DNA of 64,000 nucleotides from Paramecium octaurelia (Eukaryota > Ciliophora > Oligohymenophorea > Peniculida > Parameciidae): assembly GCA_905182995.1 (NCBI GenBank), contig CAJJDP010000035.1, positions 386,681 through 450,680 on the forward strand, read 5' to 3'. The position numbers were made by a program, and so were the translations under genes. This document shows positions 1 through 12,640 of this stretch, in pieces (position 1 is the first letter of the stretch; every line of letters starts with the position of its first letter). Under the pieces are notes generated by a model. That model did not search any database, was not told where the DNA came from, and worked only from the letters and a program-made list of their open reading frames with translations.

Positions 1-63
1 AGACTTTTTAGTCTTCCTGAAATTTAATTTTTAATTCCCCGTGTAAAAGACGAGATTTCAATT

Positions 64-549
64 TCATTATGCTCTCTATGGAGGATTCAAGTAAATGATT
101 TTAAGAAACCGACAGAATTGTGCATCCATTCTAATTTATTTGTTGTCAAATTTACTTGCCAAGGAATTCTAAGTTTTTCTAATTTAGCTCTGAACCAAAC
201 TTGTTTTTAACCAAAAGGTTCTGAAGAAATATTCTTTTTTATTTAACATAGTTACCTATTCATTGATTTAGAGACTGGGGTTGTATTCTTTTAATACCCA
301 TTAAAATCCTTATTCATTTTAAACCTTTTCCCAATATTTAATTCCTCTATAATCTTCTGTTTTGTTTATATTTTATTATGAAGATAGAAGGCAATTATCT
401 AAATGATCATTAAACTTCAAATTAAATTTGTATATTTTTACAGCATGATTTGTTGTGTAAGATGGAAATAATTGTTAACACTTTGGGCACTCAACTTCTC
501 TTCCAAGAGTTGTCTAACTTGGAGATTTAATAGAACAGCAACACCCCAT
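64..549 (-). CDS. small Cys-rich protein, possible C2HC zinc finger and N-terminal acylation signal
   Basis: Read with table 6, one uninterrupted frame of 161 aa ends at TGA 66-64. It starts MGCCC, the classic arrangement for N-myristoylation of Gly2 next to palmitoylatable cysteines, so membrane tethering is inferred. Residues ~20-53 contain C-P-K-C ... H-x3-C, which resembles C2HC zinc fingers. The rest is basic and aromatic without a family I recognise. It lies 30 bp downstream of the stop of the neighbouring Ca2+ channel on the same strand. No intron is needed. Function unknown; the acylation and metal-binding ideas rest on motif only. Confidence 0.6.
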
Positions 550-579
550 AAGATTAAATTATAAACTATAAAAATAATA

Positions 580-3500
580 TCATTAATTTTCAGCTTATTG
601 TTATAATTCTTATCTTAAAGCCTCAATATTTAAAAAGTTTATCCCTCTTTTTTTATTAATTAGAGTTCTTGCCTTGTTCTGTAAATATATTATGGCTGTC
701 ATTTGTCCACTATTGTAGGGAGTCTTAGAAAATTGGCGATAATAATCATGATGAAACTCATTCTCTAATTAATTTTTCTTCTCCAAACTATTTTATTATA
801 ATATTCATTACTCCTTGACTCCATATTTTAATTCAACACTGATTTTCGTAAGAGACACAATCACATCATGGAACAAATACCCCATCAATCCATTCTTCTC
901 CTCATACAAGGGAATATTGAGTGCCTTTAAAAAGTTCTTCTTATTTGCTGGGTTCAGCAAATCCTTCCCGCTAACTCCAAAACATATCGCAATTTGCGAA
1001 GAAAGTCTCCAAAATTATTTGTAATTTAAAAAACCGGTTCCATATGGATCATACTCTACCCAATAAGACAATACATCATTCAATTGATATTTCGATATGG
1101 CATTCTGCTCCTACTTAGCATGCTCTTCATAAGCACCCAAAATCGAAGCAATAAATAAGTTTAGTAAAACCAAAGAAAATATCAAATGAAATGTTATGAA
1201 GTAAACGTAAGCGATAGTTGTACCGCATCCATTATATCCATAGACTAAGAAGTCTTAGTAGTCGTCAATCTCAATACAAGCAAAATCAGGACTTCTAGTA
1301 TGCAATGCATCTACCAACAATTCCCACCATAATTCTGAACTTGCAACTCTAACTAATGAAAACATAGCAGTTGTAAATTTTCGAAAATGTACATCAAAAT
1401 CATCAATATATTTTTATGGCCTTAAATAGCAAAATATGTCAATTCCAAGACTCGTATAGATAAACAGAAATACAAACATAATATATAGCATAGATAATGC
1501 ATTAGGTATAACTGAGAAGATCGAGTGAAATAATCTCTCTATTTAGTTGAAACGTCTTAATATAAATAATATGATTTTTACTTAATAATTCTGAAATTTC
1601 TCAACATTTAAATCGCCACAGAAAGTGCCTTAAAACAACGCAAAAAGTAGAATTCTCCGACTCCATTTAAATCTATTATTTTTTCAACCAAACAAATCCA
1701 AATTCCAATAATTTCTATTATACTTATCAACTCTTTGCAATAGATTTTAAAATCTTTGGCGATAAATCTAGAAACAATTTCAAAAATAAAAATCAGAATA
1801 CAAACAAAATTAATGATTTCTAAACTATTCTTATATTGAGCATCTTGATTCACATAACAAAGACTTAAAGATAATGTATTAATGAAAATAACAACCAAGT
1901 AAATTTTCTTTAAATTTACATTCTTAACTAAAAAGAAAGCTATCTTTCTAAGAAATGCCTTTGGTCTTCTTGACTTTACTTTTGGTTATAGTTTATGGAT
2001 TGATTTTTTAATATCAAACCATTCTCTTTGATTGCCTTCCAATTCAAATGTCCCTTCTGCCTTCAATTTAGATTCATCATATGTGCTTACGACTAAACCT
2101 ATAAACATATTGAGCATGCATGTATTTCCAATAAAAAAGAACACCTAAAAGTAAATCGCCCAATACCTATTATAATTCTCTTCTGGAGTTTGATTCTCTC
2201 CCCTTATTGACCAAATTTATTCCATAATAGGTGACCAACCTTCAGATGTAACGATTACGAATAGAGTCAATGCACTATCCAAAATATTATCAAAGCCCAA
2301 TCTATGTTTCTGCCAAGAGCCACCATAGTCCATACAATCAATGTTTGAATGCACCTCATTTTCTTCTTGGTCTACTTCTGTACAATAATAGTTCTATCCT
2401 TTTAGAAGTTTCATAGCAAATGTTCCATATACTAAGAAAAGTATAAAGCAAAATATGCTTAATTAAACCATCTTTACTAATGCATTAACCAAAGCTATTT
2501 AGGCATATTTTATGCTATGGGCAATTTCTGCTCCTAATTTTATAAATTCAAACACTCTAAGACTTGAAATAAAGTTAATAACATGATTTCGAGTAGATGT
2601 TGTTACAACAACAATTTCAATAATAGTTATCACAAAATTTAGGACATTATAAAAAGATTGTGTTAAAAAAGCATTTGAATTCCCATACAATCCATGTGCC
2701 ACAATATGTAGAAATATAAAAAGACAATACAAACTCGTTATTATTATATATAATATGTCTAAACTTGCATACAGTTCAGAATGAGGATCTAACAATGGAG
2801 TTACTAACATAGTCCTAATAGCTGATAATCCAACAGCAATAAATCCCAATATTTTAAATATTCTCGAGTTTATAATCATCTGTACATGCAAACGAAATTA
2901 ATTATCCACATTAAATACATACATTGTTTTCATCATCTACACCTTAGTTTGAATTTATTGTTGACTGGTTACAACATTTTAATCGACTTGAATGCTTAAA
3001 TCTCTTGATCTTTATTAGATAGCTTAAGGCTGATGCAATAATTCATCATTCTCGTTTTCGTTGAATTATGGTTTATTTGTATTTAACTATTAATCCTTCA
3101 AAAAATCAAGATTGTCCAATTCCAATTATGATTTTTATGGCACTATTATCTTTGTAATCTTCTTATTTAATTTCAGATTTCTAAGAATGCCCTATCTCAC
3201 ATTCTAAATTAGTGATCTATTGCCTGGAAAATTAGAAATACCCCTTGATAATTAATGAGTGGATCTGAGTTAACTCGAAGACTTAAACAATAATTAACTA
3301 TTTGATACCGTAAATTATTTAAAGGTGGTCATGAGATCCATGGCTGCCTACTTATACTCGATTGGCTTAACATTCTATTCTTATATTTTCACTTGCTTTG
3401 TAAATTCATTCAAGAAAACTGCTGATAATAATTTAATGAAGATGACTTATCCTAATAAAATAGATATGATATGGTAAATAAATGATATTGGAGTGACTCT

Positions 3501-5511
3501 TCCATATCTATACATAGTTAGATGCCATTCTTCATTGTAGAAGATGCTGAATGCTGCCATTAATGAATTACTAAAATCGTTATAATGAATTGGAGTTTCA
3601 TGTTCAGATAATTGCTCTTCCAACCAAGCATTCCCCACTAGTGCTAGAAATATAGCAAATATGATCCATAAAGAAATTATTGATTTGAGTTTGGCTATCG
3701 TTTGAATGGCAGCTCTAGTCAAAATGCTGATATGGTAAAAGATTTTGGCCGAATATGAAAATTTGATTACTCTGATCAACTTTATAGCCTTGAAAACTTG
3801 AATAGTTCTATTTTCATTTACAATCACATTCTCATCCAAAATATACAAAATACAAAATAATATTATTTATGATGTAATGGCAAAAAAGTCTAGGTAGTTT
3901 ACTGCTTTTTTAAAATAGTTCTTTATTCCTTTTGCAAAAAAGAAAATCGACAATTCAAAATAAAAATAAAGTGTACATACAAACTCTATGATTTATAATT
4001 TTACAAGAATGCTTTTATCTATACCATCATAATCAATCACTATTGATAATGTGCATAAGATAATTACCAAGTTATTGAGAAATGCGAAGTATATTGACTC
4101 AGATAGTTCATTTGAGATGTTAGTAAATGAGATACCTTTTTTGAAATCAGTTTATTATTGATCTTAAAAGAATAATGTGAAGTTTGTGTTTTATACTTAT
4201 TCTTATTTCATACTTTTTCTTTTTTTACTCATAAGTGCTAGTCGATCAGTCATTTACTATTGTTTTTTTTGATTGATTTCTGTTTCAATTTATTATTGCT
4301 ATTTCTTAACTTTTTAATGAGAATTCTTTATAGAAGATTTTACTATAAAAGATTCATAAAAAGTAGCAAGCAATAAATTTGAAAAGATAAAGGCCAAGAA
4401 AACCAATACTAAAAGAAAGAAGCCAGCTGTAAAATATGTAGTCATTGCTTTCCAAAACTAAAACATAAAAACGATATTAATTACCATATAATTGGTCTCT
4501 GACCACCCAATTAAACAAAAATAAGTAAAAATTACTAATAAGGAGTTAGGTAAATTGTCAAATCTTAAAAAATTCCACATAAACTCTTCAGAATCATTTT
4601 CCTTTTAATCCCATTCTAAACCATATTGGTATGGACTGCCACAAGTCAAGTGCTCAGGACATTCATAGATACCACATAAATATGGTATTTCTTCTGAAGC
4701 TTCCCATTTGCCATGTTCTGGTTCAGGAGTTATTCTACATCTCATTGAAGTCAGTCCCATAAAAAAATGTAATCCTATCACACTGAAGTAAAGCAAAAAA
4801 AATATAAATGGTACGATTACTATTCCCAACTTAGAAAAACTACTAATATATGCTTCCAATTAGATTTTTAAAGGGGGTATTTCTTCAGGGAGACGAATAA
4901 CTCTTAATAATCTAACTGATTTCAAAATCTTCAAGCCAAGATGATCATATTCTACTAGTATTAACCAACCAAAAATAAATGAAATAAAATGGATGCAATT
5001 CCACTTATCCTTAAGGTAAGTGTTTTCCTCAAATAACAACCCTTAAGAAATGACTCTCAGAATTATTTCAATCCCAAAGAATATATTGCAAACCACTTCT
5101 ATTCCTATAGAAATCTTACTTTAAGGAATAGAATAGGCAACTATGTTTAGTATTGTAATTAGTATTATAAAATTACTTAAGGCTCTAATAATAGAACTTG
5201 TTTTACTTATTGTTTAAAAATGAGGTAACGCTTCTTCTAAATGGATCATCAATTTTGAATAAAAACAATGTCTTCTTTGCACTAAATTTTCCAGCTGGTT
5301 TATTTTCATCTAGATCTGGTTAAATTTAATCTAAATTGACACAATCAACTAATTCTGGCTTTTAAAGCAAATTATTCCAATCAAATTATTCGCTCTCACC
5401 AACAAGAATCTACTCCAATCTCATAGACTGAATTTAAGCTATTGAGTCAGAGATTTGATCTTTGGTGAATGGTTTAAATTCAATTCCCAATTTTTTATAA
5501 GTGGATGACAT
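580..5511 (-). CDS. voltage-gated Ca2+ channel alpha-1 subunit, four-domain (copy 1)
   Basis: A four-repeat voltage-gated cation channel of ~1,600 aa. It starts MSSTYKKLGIEFKP and stops at TGA 582-580 (table 6). Visible segments in order: domain I pore near 4,500-4,900; domain II S4 with K-L-I-R-V-I-K spacing and pore FYNEEW near 3,450-3,850; domain III pore VTSEGW near 2,270; domain IV pore VASSELWW near 1,350; then a C-terminal EF-hand-like and pre-IQ region as in CaV channels. Small introns include 4458-4484 (27 nt) and 1556-1581 (26 nt), both at positions shared with copy 2. The domain-I filter reads CLIGW, so the usual acidic residue is Ile. By family it should sit in the surface or ciliary membrane and carry depolarisation-gated Ca2+. 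It is a tandem paralogue of the next gene. Confidence 0.9.
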
Positions 5512-5559
5512 TGTGATAACTTGTCGTATTTCGTCAATATTAATTATTATTATTATAAT

Positions 5560-8500
5560 TCAAGAATTATCAAATTTGTCACCTTCATTTTAGACCTAAA
5601 GTTCCTATTTTAATGCTCCTAAATCGAGAAATTTGATTCCTTTTCTTTTGTTTATGAGCATTCTTGCTTTACCTTGTAAAAATATCATAGTTGACATCTA
5701 TCCACTATTGTAAGGACTTTTTTTGAATTTTTTATAATAATGATGAACATACTCCTTACCCTTAAATGCCTCGGATTCCAAACTATGATAATTTAATAAT
5801 AATATATACTCTCGAACACCATATTTCAATTCTACTGACAATCTTGTTAAACTCACGATGACATCATGAAAGAGATAACCAATCAATCCTTCACCATCTT
5901 CATATAATGGGATATTCAAAGCTTTGAGAAAATTCTTCTTATTTGCAGGATCTAAAAGTTCTTTAACAGGCACACCAAAACAAATAGCAATTTCTGAGGA
6001 TAATTTCCAGAATTGTTTATAATTCAAAAACCCAGTGCCATTAGGATCATATTGAGCCCAGTAATTCAAAACATCATGCAATTGATATTTAGATATAGCA
6101 CTCTACTCTTATTTAGCATGTTCTTCATAAGCTCCTAAAATAGATGCAATAAATAAGTTTAATATCACAAGTGAAAATATCAAGTGAAAAGATACGTAGA
6201 ACACATATGCCCAATAAGTACCACATCCATTATAGCCATATTCTTGAAATTCCTCATATCCATCTATATAAATGCAAGCAAAATCAGGAGTTCGAACATG
6301 AACAGAGTCAATCAGTAAAGCCCACCACTCTTCAGAACTAGCCACTCTTATCAGCGAAAACATTGCAGTAGTAAATTTCTTAAAATGTAAATCGAATCCC
6401 TCCATCTTCGCTTAGGGTCTCAAATAACCAAATAGATCCATCCCTAAACAAGCAAAAATGAATAAGAATATGAACATTATGAACAACATTGATAAAGCTG
6501 AAGGAACAACAGAAAATATAGTGTAAAACAGTTTTTCTAATTCTGGAAATCGTCTAAATATTTAAAAATAACAAATACTTTATGATGTAGTAATTTCGCA
6601 ATAATTGAAATCCTACAGATAGTGCTTCGAATCCTCTCTGAAGATAGAATTCATCATTCATTTGTGATATACTGAATTAATTTACAAGATTAATGATAAT
6701 ACCTATCACATCCACTATTATGAAAGGATCTCTATCTAAAATGTTAGGGAACTTAGCAATCACTCTTGATAGTACTTCTACCGTAAAGGCCAATGTGCAA
6801 ATAAGATTGATATAATCTAATGCATCAGAAAATTGTTTGTCTTGTCTATTATAATATAATGCAAGAGTAAAAGTATTTAACAAAATGAGAGCATGCCAAA
6901 AGTATTTTGTGATTCTACTTTCTGCTATGCTATATATAAATAAACCAAGATTAGTCTTTGGTTTCTCATATAATCTTCTTGGTTTTAGGTGATTAATACT
7001 TTCCTTAATTGACAGCCACTCTCTTTAATTACTATTCAATTCAGACACTCCTTGAGCCTTTATCTTTGTCTACTAGTATGTTTCAACCACCAAACTTATA
7101 AACATATTAAGCATGCAAATGTTCCCAATAAAGAAAAATACTTAATAATAGACAGCCCACCATCTGTTATGATTGTTAACCGGAGTTAAATCCACCCCTC
7201 TGGCACTCCAAGTTTGCACTAATAATTCTAACCATGCTTCTGTTGTTGCAGTAATAAATAATGTTAATGCACTATCAAATATATTATCATATCCTAAAAT
7301 TCTATTTACCCATGATCCTCCATTATCCATACAATCCCATTTGTCATTTATCTCTAATTCCTCCTACTCTTCTGAAAAACCTGAACAATAATACATTTAT
7401 CCTTTAAGTATCTTTGTAGCAAATGTACCATATATTAGTAATATTATAAAACAAAAAATACTTAGTTGTAACATAGTTTGAAATGCCTTGACTAATGCTT
7501 AGGAAATATAGTTTATGCTCTAACTCAAAAGTGCTCCTATTCTTATAAATTCAATAATTCTCAAACTTGAAAAAAAATGAAAAACTGTATGTTAAGGCAG
7601 AAAAAGACTGACTATTTCTACTAATGTTACTAATACATTTAACGCATTATAAGGGGATCTTTAAATGTATGAGTCTTCCTCTAATATAAAGCCTCTTGCT
7701 ATGACATTGAGAATGATCTAAATTATGAATAGTATCGTTGTAACTATATTGACTATTTTTAATATCTAGCTTGTATCCGAATTTGGATCAAGAAATGGGG
7801 TTGACATTCCAATTCTTATTGTACTAGCAAGAACTACTAACAAGCAGAATAATTGGAAAATGAATGAATCAACTATCTACTGAATTTTCTATCTTTTATT
7901 GTTGCTATTAGTTGAATTCAAATTAGAAGGGTTTTCCTTTTCATTTTAATTATTGTTGTTACTTTAATTTGATTTGATTTCTTGCTATTCTTATTTTTGT
8001 TAATCTACTTATAACCAATTTTATAGTTCTTCAAGTTCTTGTTGGGGAATATTGTTGTTGATGATTGAGTTTGACTTATTCTCTTTTCTAGTTCCTTTTT
8101 TATCTTTTTTATTAATTTATTCTTCTAATTAATTCTTTTCATCTGACTTTTAAGTTTGATAATTGGTTATTCTTTTCTAATTTTTACTATTTTTTTATTT
8201 CATACATTGTATAATTTCGAATATAAATTACTTAAAATCGATTGGTTTTAATTCATTCTCTACTTTTTATAATTGCTGAACAAATTCATTCAAAAATACG
8301 GCCATCAATAATCTAATGAAAAATATCTATCCCAAAATAACACTCAAAATTGAATAGAAAAATGAAACATAAGTATGTCTGGCGTATTTATACATAGTCA
8401 CATGCCATTCCTCATTATAAAATATATTAACTGCTGCCATCAATGCAGATCCAAAGTCATCATAATAAATTGTCATTTCTTCTTCTCTTAATTAATTCTG

Positions 8501-10374
8501 AAGTAAACTTTTTCCTACTATTGCTATTAAAATTACAAGACAAGCCCAAAGCGCCAATATGTTCTTGAGTCTAGTCAAAGTGAAGACCAATGACCTCATC
8601 AATAATGTTATTGTGTAAAAGAGTTTAGCATTGTATACAAATCTAAAGACTCGCAATACTTTTAAAGATTTAAAGAATGTTACATAAACACTATGATTTA
8701 TTATCAACGGTTCATCTATTACAACTAAAACAAAAACTAAGATCCATTAAGTGGAGATAATTAAGAAATCGAATTTATTTATGTCTTTAGAAAAGTATCC
8801 TTTGAGCCCTCTCCCTGTAATTAAGATAGCCATTTCAATTAATGAGTAGATAATGCAAAAAAAATCCACTACCTGCAATTATTCCAAAGCATTTTTAGAA
8901 ATATCCTTATAATCTATAATGATGGCCAAGCCTGATAATATTATGCATAAATTGTTAAGAAAGTTAAAATTTTTTGAATTTGAAAGAGAATCAAAAAATC
9001 TATTTTATTATGGTTGTTATAAGGTTGTCTAGTCAAACTGAAATTATTATTCAAAATTTAATTGACCATTAAAAGATTAATTGTGACTCACTAAATGGCC
9101 CTTTTACCTACTCATAAGAGCCAATCTATTCATTAATTATTCTTAGTTTTTCTTTTTCAAATCCTCCTCAATTTCTTATTCTTATTTCTTAGCCTTACTA
9201 GATGAGTTTTTTATCGAAGATTTTTCCATAAATGACTCATAAAACAAAGCCAATAATAAATTTGATAATATAAATGCTAATAGAACAATTAAAACTAAAA
9301 AATACGTTGCAGTCACATAAGTAGTCATCGCTTTCCAAAACTAACATTAATATTAATTAATTATATACCATAAATGTAGTTCCTGACCATCCTGTTACAT
9401 TTAAAAATGTAAAGACTACTAATAATGAATGAAAAAAGTCATCAAATCTGATAAAGTCCCAATTAAATTCCCCTACATCATTTTCAGTAACATTTTTTGG
9501 AAGTCCATAATCTACCGGGCTTCCACAATAAAGATCTTCTGGGCATTCCCATATTCCACAAAGTTTCAAGACTTCATCATCAGCTAGCCAAACTCCATCA
9601 ACTGGTTCTGGTGTTATGCGGCATCTTCTTTCTGTCAATCCTATAAATAAATGCAATCCAATTATTGCAAAGTAAATCATCACCAAAAATATTGGTATGA
9701 GAACTTATTTTAGTTTCAAGAAACTACTCACGTAAGCTGTAAATTAGATCCTTAGAAGAGGGATTTCTTAAATCAATCTAAATAATCTCAAAAGTCGAAT
9801 CGTTTTTATAACATCATTGACTTTATTATCCTCCAAAAATATAAACCAAGTAAAAATGAAGGCCAAAACATTTGCAATATTCCAACAATCTCTTAGATAA
9901 CTTTTCTTATCCAAAATTACTCCATAGGCTATTATGAATAAAAGAATATCAAATCCAAATATAATATTGCAAACTACTTCAATACTTATTGCTAGTCTTT
10001 TCTCATTTATGCAATAAGGTACCAGACATATCGCAGCTATGAGAGTTATAAAGTAAGTGTAATTTCTAAATTTATTCGAAATAATCTTACTAATTTCGAA
10101 TGAGTTTTGTTATTCCCCTCCTAATCGGATTCTTATTGCTAAATATGAATAAAGTCTAATTTAATGCTTTCTTCTAATCTTTTTATGATTTCTCTAGGCT
10201 TTTAATTGTAATTAAATCATGTCTGTTTATCAGATTTTGCCAACCAAAATTTTCACACTCTCCAATCAAAACCTATTCTAGCCTCATCTATTTTAAAGAT
10301 TGCTTTGCTTCTTCAACCTAGATTTAAGAGATTTCTTTATATTCGATTCCTAATTTATTCAAAGTTTATGACAT
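5560..10374 (-). CDS. voltage-gated Ca2+ channel alpha-1 subunit, four-domain (copy 2)
   Basis: A close tandem paralogue of copy 1: the N-terminal pattern (KLGIEYKEI, then MRLEQVLIGECE) and domain order are the same. Pore signatures: domain I FLNVTGW, domain II FYNEEW, domain III TATTEAW, domain IV VASSEEWW. Domain II S4 shows KVLRVFRFVYNAK. After domain IV comes an EF-hand-like loop, YDPNGTGFLNYKQ, with Gln instead of Glu at position 12, then a pre-IQ-like segment. The stop is TGA 5562-5560; the start is the first ATG of the conserved N-terminus. Introns include 9341-9368 (28 nt) and 6554-6578 (25 nt), matching copy 1. Only 48 bp separate its stop from the ATG of copy 1. The domain-I filter has Thr where CaV channels have Glu. 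Confidence 0.9.
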
Positions 10375-10821
10375 GAAAATAATTATGAAATTTTAGTTAT
10401 TTTTAGAAACTCTAAGTAAATTATAAAAATATTTATAGAGATATGCTTTTAAATGTCACCTCAATTTAATCAAATTTGAATTTGCAATCGAATTTTTTCT
10501 TGAAATAAATTTATTTTATACTTTATTCTATATATACCATCAATCTAGCCAAATTCTATGAGTAATTCTTTATTTCGTACTAGAATTTCAAAATTGATTA
10601 ATATTGTGAGAGAAAAATAAAAGCTTATATAAAAAATTTATTCATATTTGATTTCCATAACTATGTTTTAATAAATGTTCCAATAGTGTTTTAGAATTTA
10701 TTTTACAAAACATTTATTAATTGATTTTACTTATGCGCTTTATATAAAAAAAGAGTCCTTTTAATTTACTTTAAATATACCCAATTAATAAGAAGGAATT
10801 TAAAATTTATCTTATTAAGTT
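10375..10821. other. intergenic, AT-rich
   Basis: About 450 bp of AT-rich DNA upstream of the second Ca2+-channel gene; the promoter of that gene must lie here. I see no convincing coding exon on the plus strand. A table-6 open frame does run on the minus strand from ~11040 to 10470, but it overlaps the small gene that follows and has no convincing start. Confidence 0.4.
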
Positions 10822-10977
10822 ATGAATGTAAATATTCCTAATTTAAGCTAAAACAGAAAAGATTCATGGTTAGTATATTTTTGAGCATTTTTGAAGATAA
10901 ATTTGTTAATTTTACTAGGAATTGTTTTATTATTAATATCTATATCTATTGGATAAAATAGTAATTCTCTAACATGA
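10822..10977 (+). CDS. very small single-span membrane protein (candidate)
   Basis: Two exons joined by a typical 24-nt intron (10873-10896, GT...AAG) give 43 aa. A polar start (MNVNIPNLSQNRKD) is followed by one strongly hydrophobic helix (INLLILLGIVLLLISISIG) and a short polar tail ending at TGA. The intron and clean helix favour a real gene, but it is short. A competing minus-strand frame (11040 to 10470, ~190 codons) covers the same bases and could instead be the 3' part of a gene cut at the repeat boundary near 11,050. Confidence 0.35.
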
Positions 10978-11155
10978 TCCTTCAATTTATAAAGAGGAAT
11001 TGCTGTGGTTAATACCCCATATAAGTTATTTTCATATATATTTGAAAGAAAAAAGAAAAAGTGATTGATAAATATTTGTAATTGAATTAGGATATGTAAT
11101 TTATATATGACATAGAGTAAAATGGTATAAAAATAAATAAAAAAATAAAAAAAAT

Positions 11156-11236
11156 CGATGCCTGTGAGACTCGAACTCACGCGGGAAATCCCAACGGCTT
11201 AGCAGGCCGCCGCCTTAACCACTCGGCCAAAGCATC
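11156..11236 (-). tRNA. tRNA-Ser(GCT), copy in left contig overlap
   Basis: The reverse complement begins GATGCTTTGGCCGAGTGGTT and ends TTCGAGTCTCACAGGCATC plus a discriminator G. The anticodon loop reads CTGCTAA, giving GCT (Ser, AGY codons). The D-loop, TTCGAGTC T-loop and extended variable arm of a class II tRNA are all visible. A run of T on the transcribed strand follows the 3' end and can serve as a Pol III terminator. The same gene recurs at 12512-12592 and 36097-36177. Confidence 0.95.
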
Positions 11237-11284
11237 TAATCTATTGAGTTTATGAGTCATAATTATTTATAGTATGAATTATAA

Positions 11285-12415
11285 TCAATCTTTAATTTCT
11301 TATAATTGGTTAGTTTATTCTGATTATTAATTTTGATTTAATTCTATACGACTGTCATTAACACTTTCTATTTGATTTTTGATTCTACATAGATAATTAG
11401 AATCTGTATTTTTAATTTATATATTTCCAATATCTATCCAAGGGAAATCTTATATAATCTTTTTTCTATTATATACAGTTCTACAAAATGGACAATTCTT
11501 TTATCTAAGTAACCATTCTTATAAACATATAGAATGAAATATATGAAAACAAGGAGTAACACAACAAATCTTTTATAATTTATTATTAGCATTTTTCATT
11601 TATTCTAAACAAACAGCACATTCTTCAAATTAAGATAATCCAGGATACACTTATATAAATTTATCATAATAATGAGCTTTAAAATGATCTTTTATAAATC
11701 TAATTTAAAAACCTTATTATATTATTATATTTAATTTACCTTTATAAATAGCTGGATCAAATACTCTATTAGATTATTATTATTAATCAAAAAATCCTTA
11801 CTAATTTAGATTTCTACGAATAGTTTCTTATACTTATTTACGAATTTACTAATGCTTTCTAGTTCTTAATACAGATATTCCAATTGCAAATAAGAAAAGA
11901 GTTGCAATAGCACAAACAGTTATTATAATTATTATTCTATTACGTTCAAATATTGATTAATCATCTTAATAATAAGTAACTATTTTAAACTAAAATTCAA
12001 TTTGTTCAGATTAATTATTATAGATTCCTATATAGATTACGTCAGCATTAGATATTATAATTTCTTCTTATATATTTACTATAGATAACAATCTAGAACT
12101 ATTTTGTAAATTTGGTATTGTTTTTTAAGGTGTTTATTCAGAAACTAAGCTATAAACTACGTTATTATTAAATATTTTACATACATCCTATTATTCATTC
12201 ATAGTTTATAATTCTACATTAGTAGTAGGTAATTCATAATATAAATATATCCATTTATTAGATTCTATTGTTAATTTATTATAAACATTGCTATATATTT
12301 TAGATGATTAAAATTGACAAAATAATCCAAAATATGAATCTAAACAATTACATTACATTGATACACAAACAGAATTTTGAATTTCAGGATAATTATATCC
12401 ATTACAATCATTAAT
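11285..12415 (-). CDS. RING-H2 transmembrane protein, 3' partial copy ending at the N
   Basis: This is the C-terminal ~376 codons of the RING-H2 gene annotated in full at 12641-14161. Its 5' end is lost at the N at 12416. It includes the transmembrane segment and the complete RING finger and stops at TGA 11287-11285. Given the duplicated flanks it is most likely the same gene seen twice through contig overlap rather than a separate locus. Confidence 0.75.
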
Positions 12416-12416
12416 N
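12416..12416. other. single-N assembly join
   Basis: One ambiguous base separates two copies of the same ~1,355-bp sequence. It marks a scaffold join, not a biological boundary. Confidence 0.9.
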
Positions 12417-12511
12417 GTGATTGATAAATATTTGTAATTGAATTAGGATATGTAATTTATATATGACATAGAGTAAAATGGTATAAAAATAAATAAAAAA
12501 ATAAAAAAAAT

Positions 12512-12592
12512 CGATGCCTGTGAGACTCGAACTCACGCGGGAAATCCCAACGGCTTAGCAGGCCGCCGCCTTAACCACTCGGCCAAAGCATC
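12512..12592 (-). tRNA. tRNA-Ser(GCT), second copy
   Basis: Identical in sequence to 11156-11236, displaced by exactly the 1,356-bp duplication offset, with the same GCT anticodon and class II variable arm. Probably the same genomic tRNA represented twice. Confidence 0.95.
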
Positions 12593-12640
12593 TAATCTAT
12601 TGAGTTTATGAGTCATAATTATTTATAGTATGAATTATAA

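Noticed and set aside
10470-11040. Minus-strand open frame of ~190 codons (…LYGVLTTAIPLYKLKDHV…)
   Set aside because: No start codon outside the repeat junction. It overlaps a spliced plus-strand candidate, so I kept it only as an alternative.
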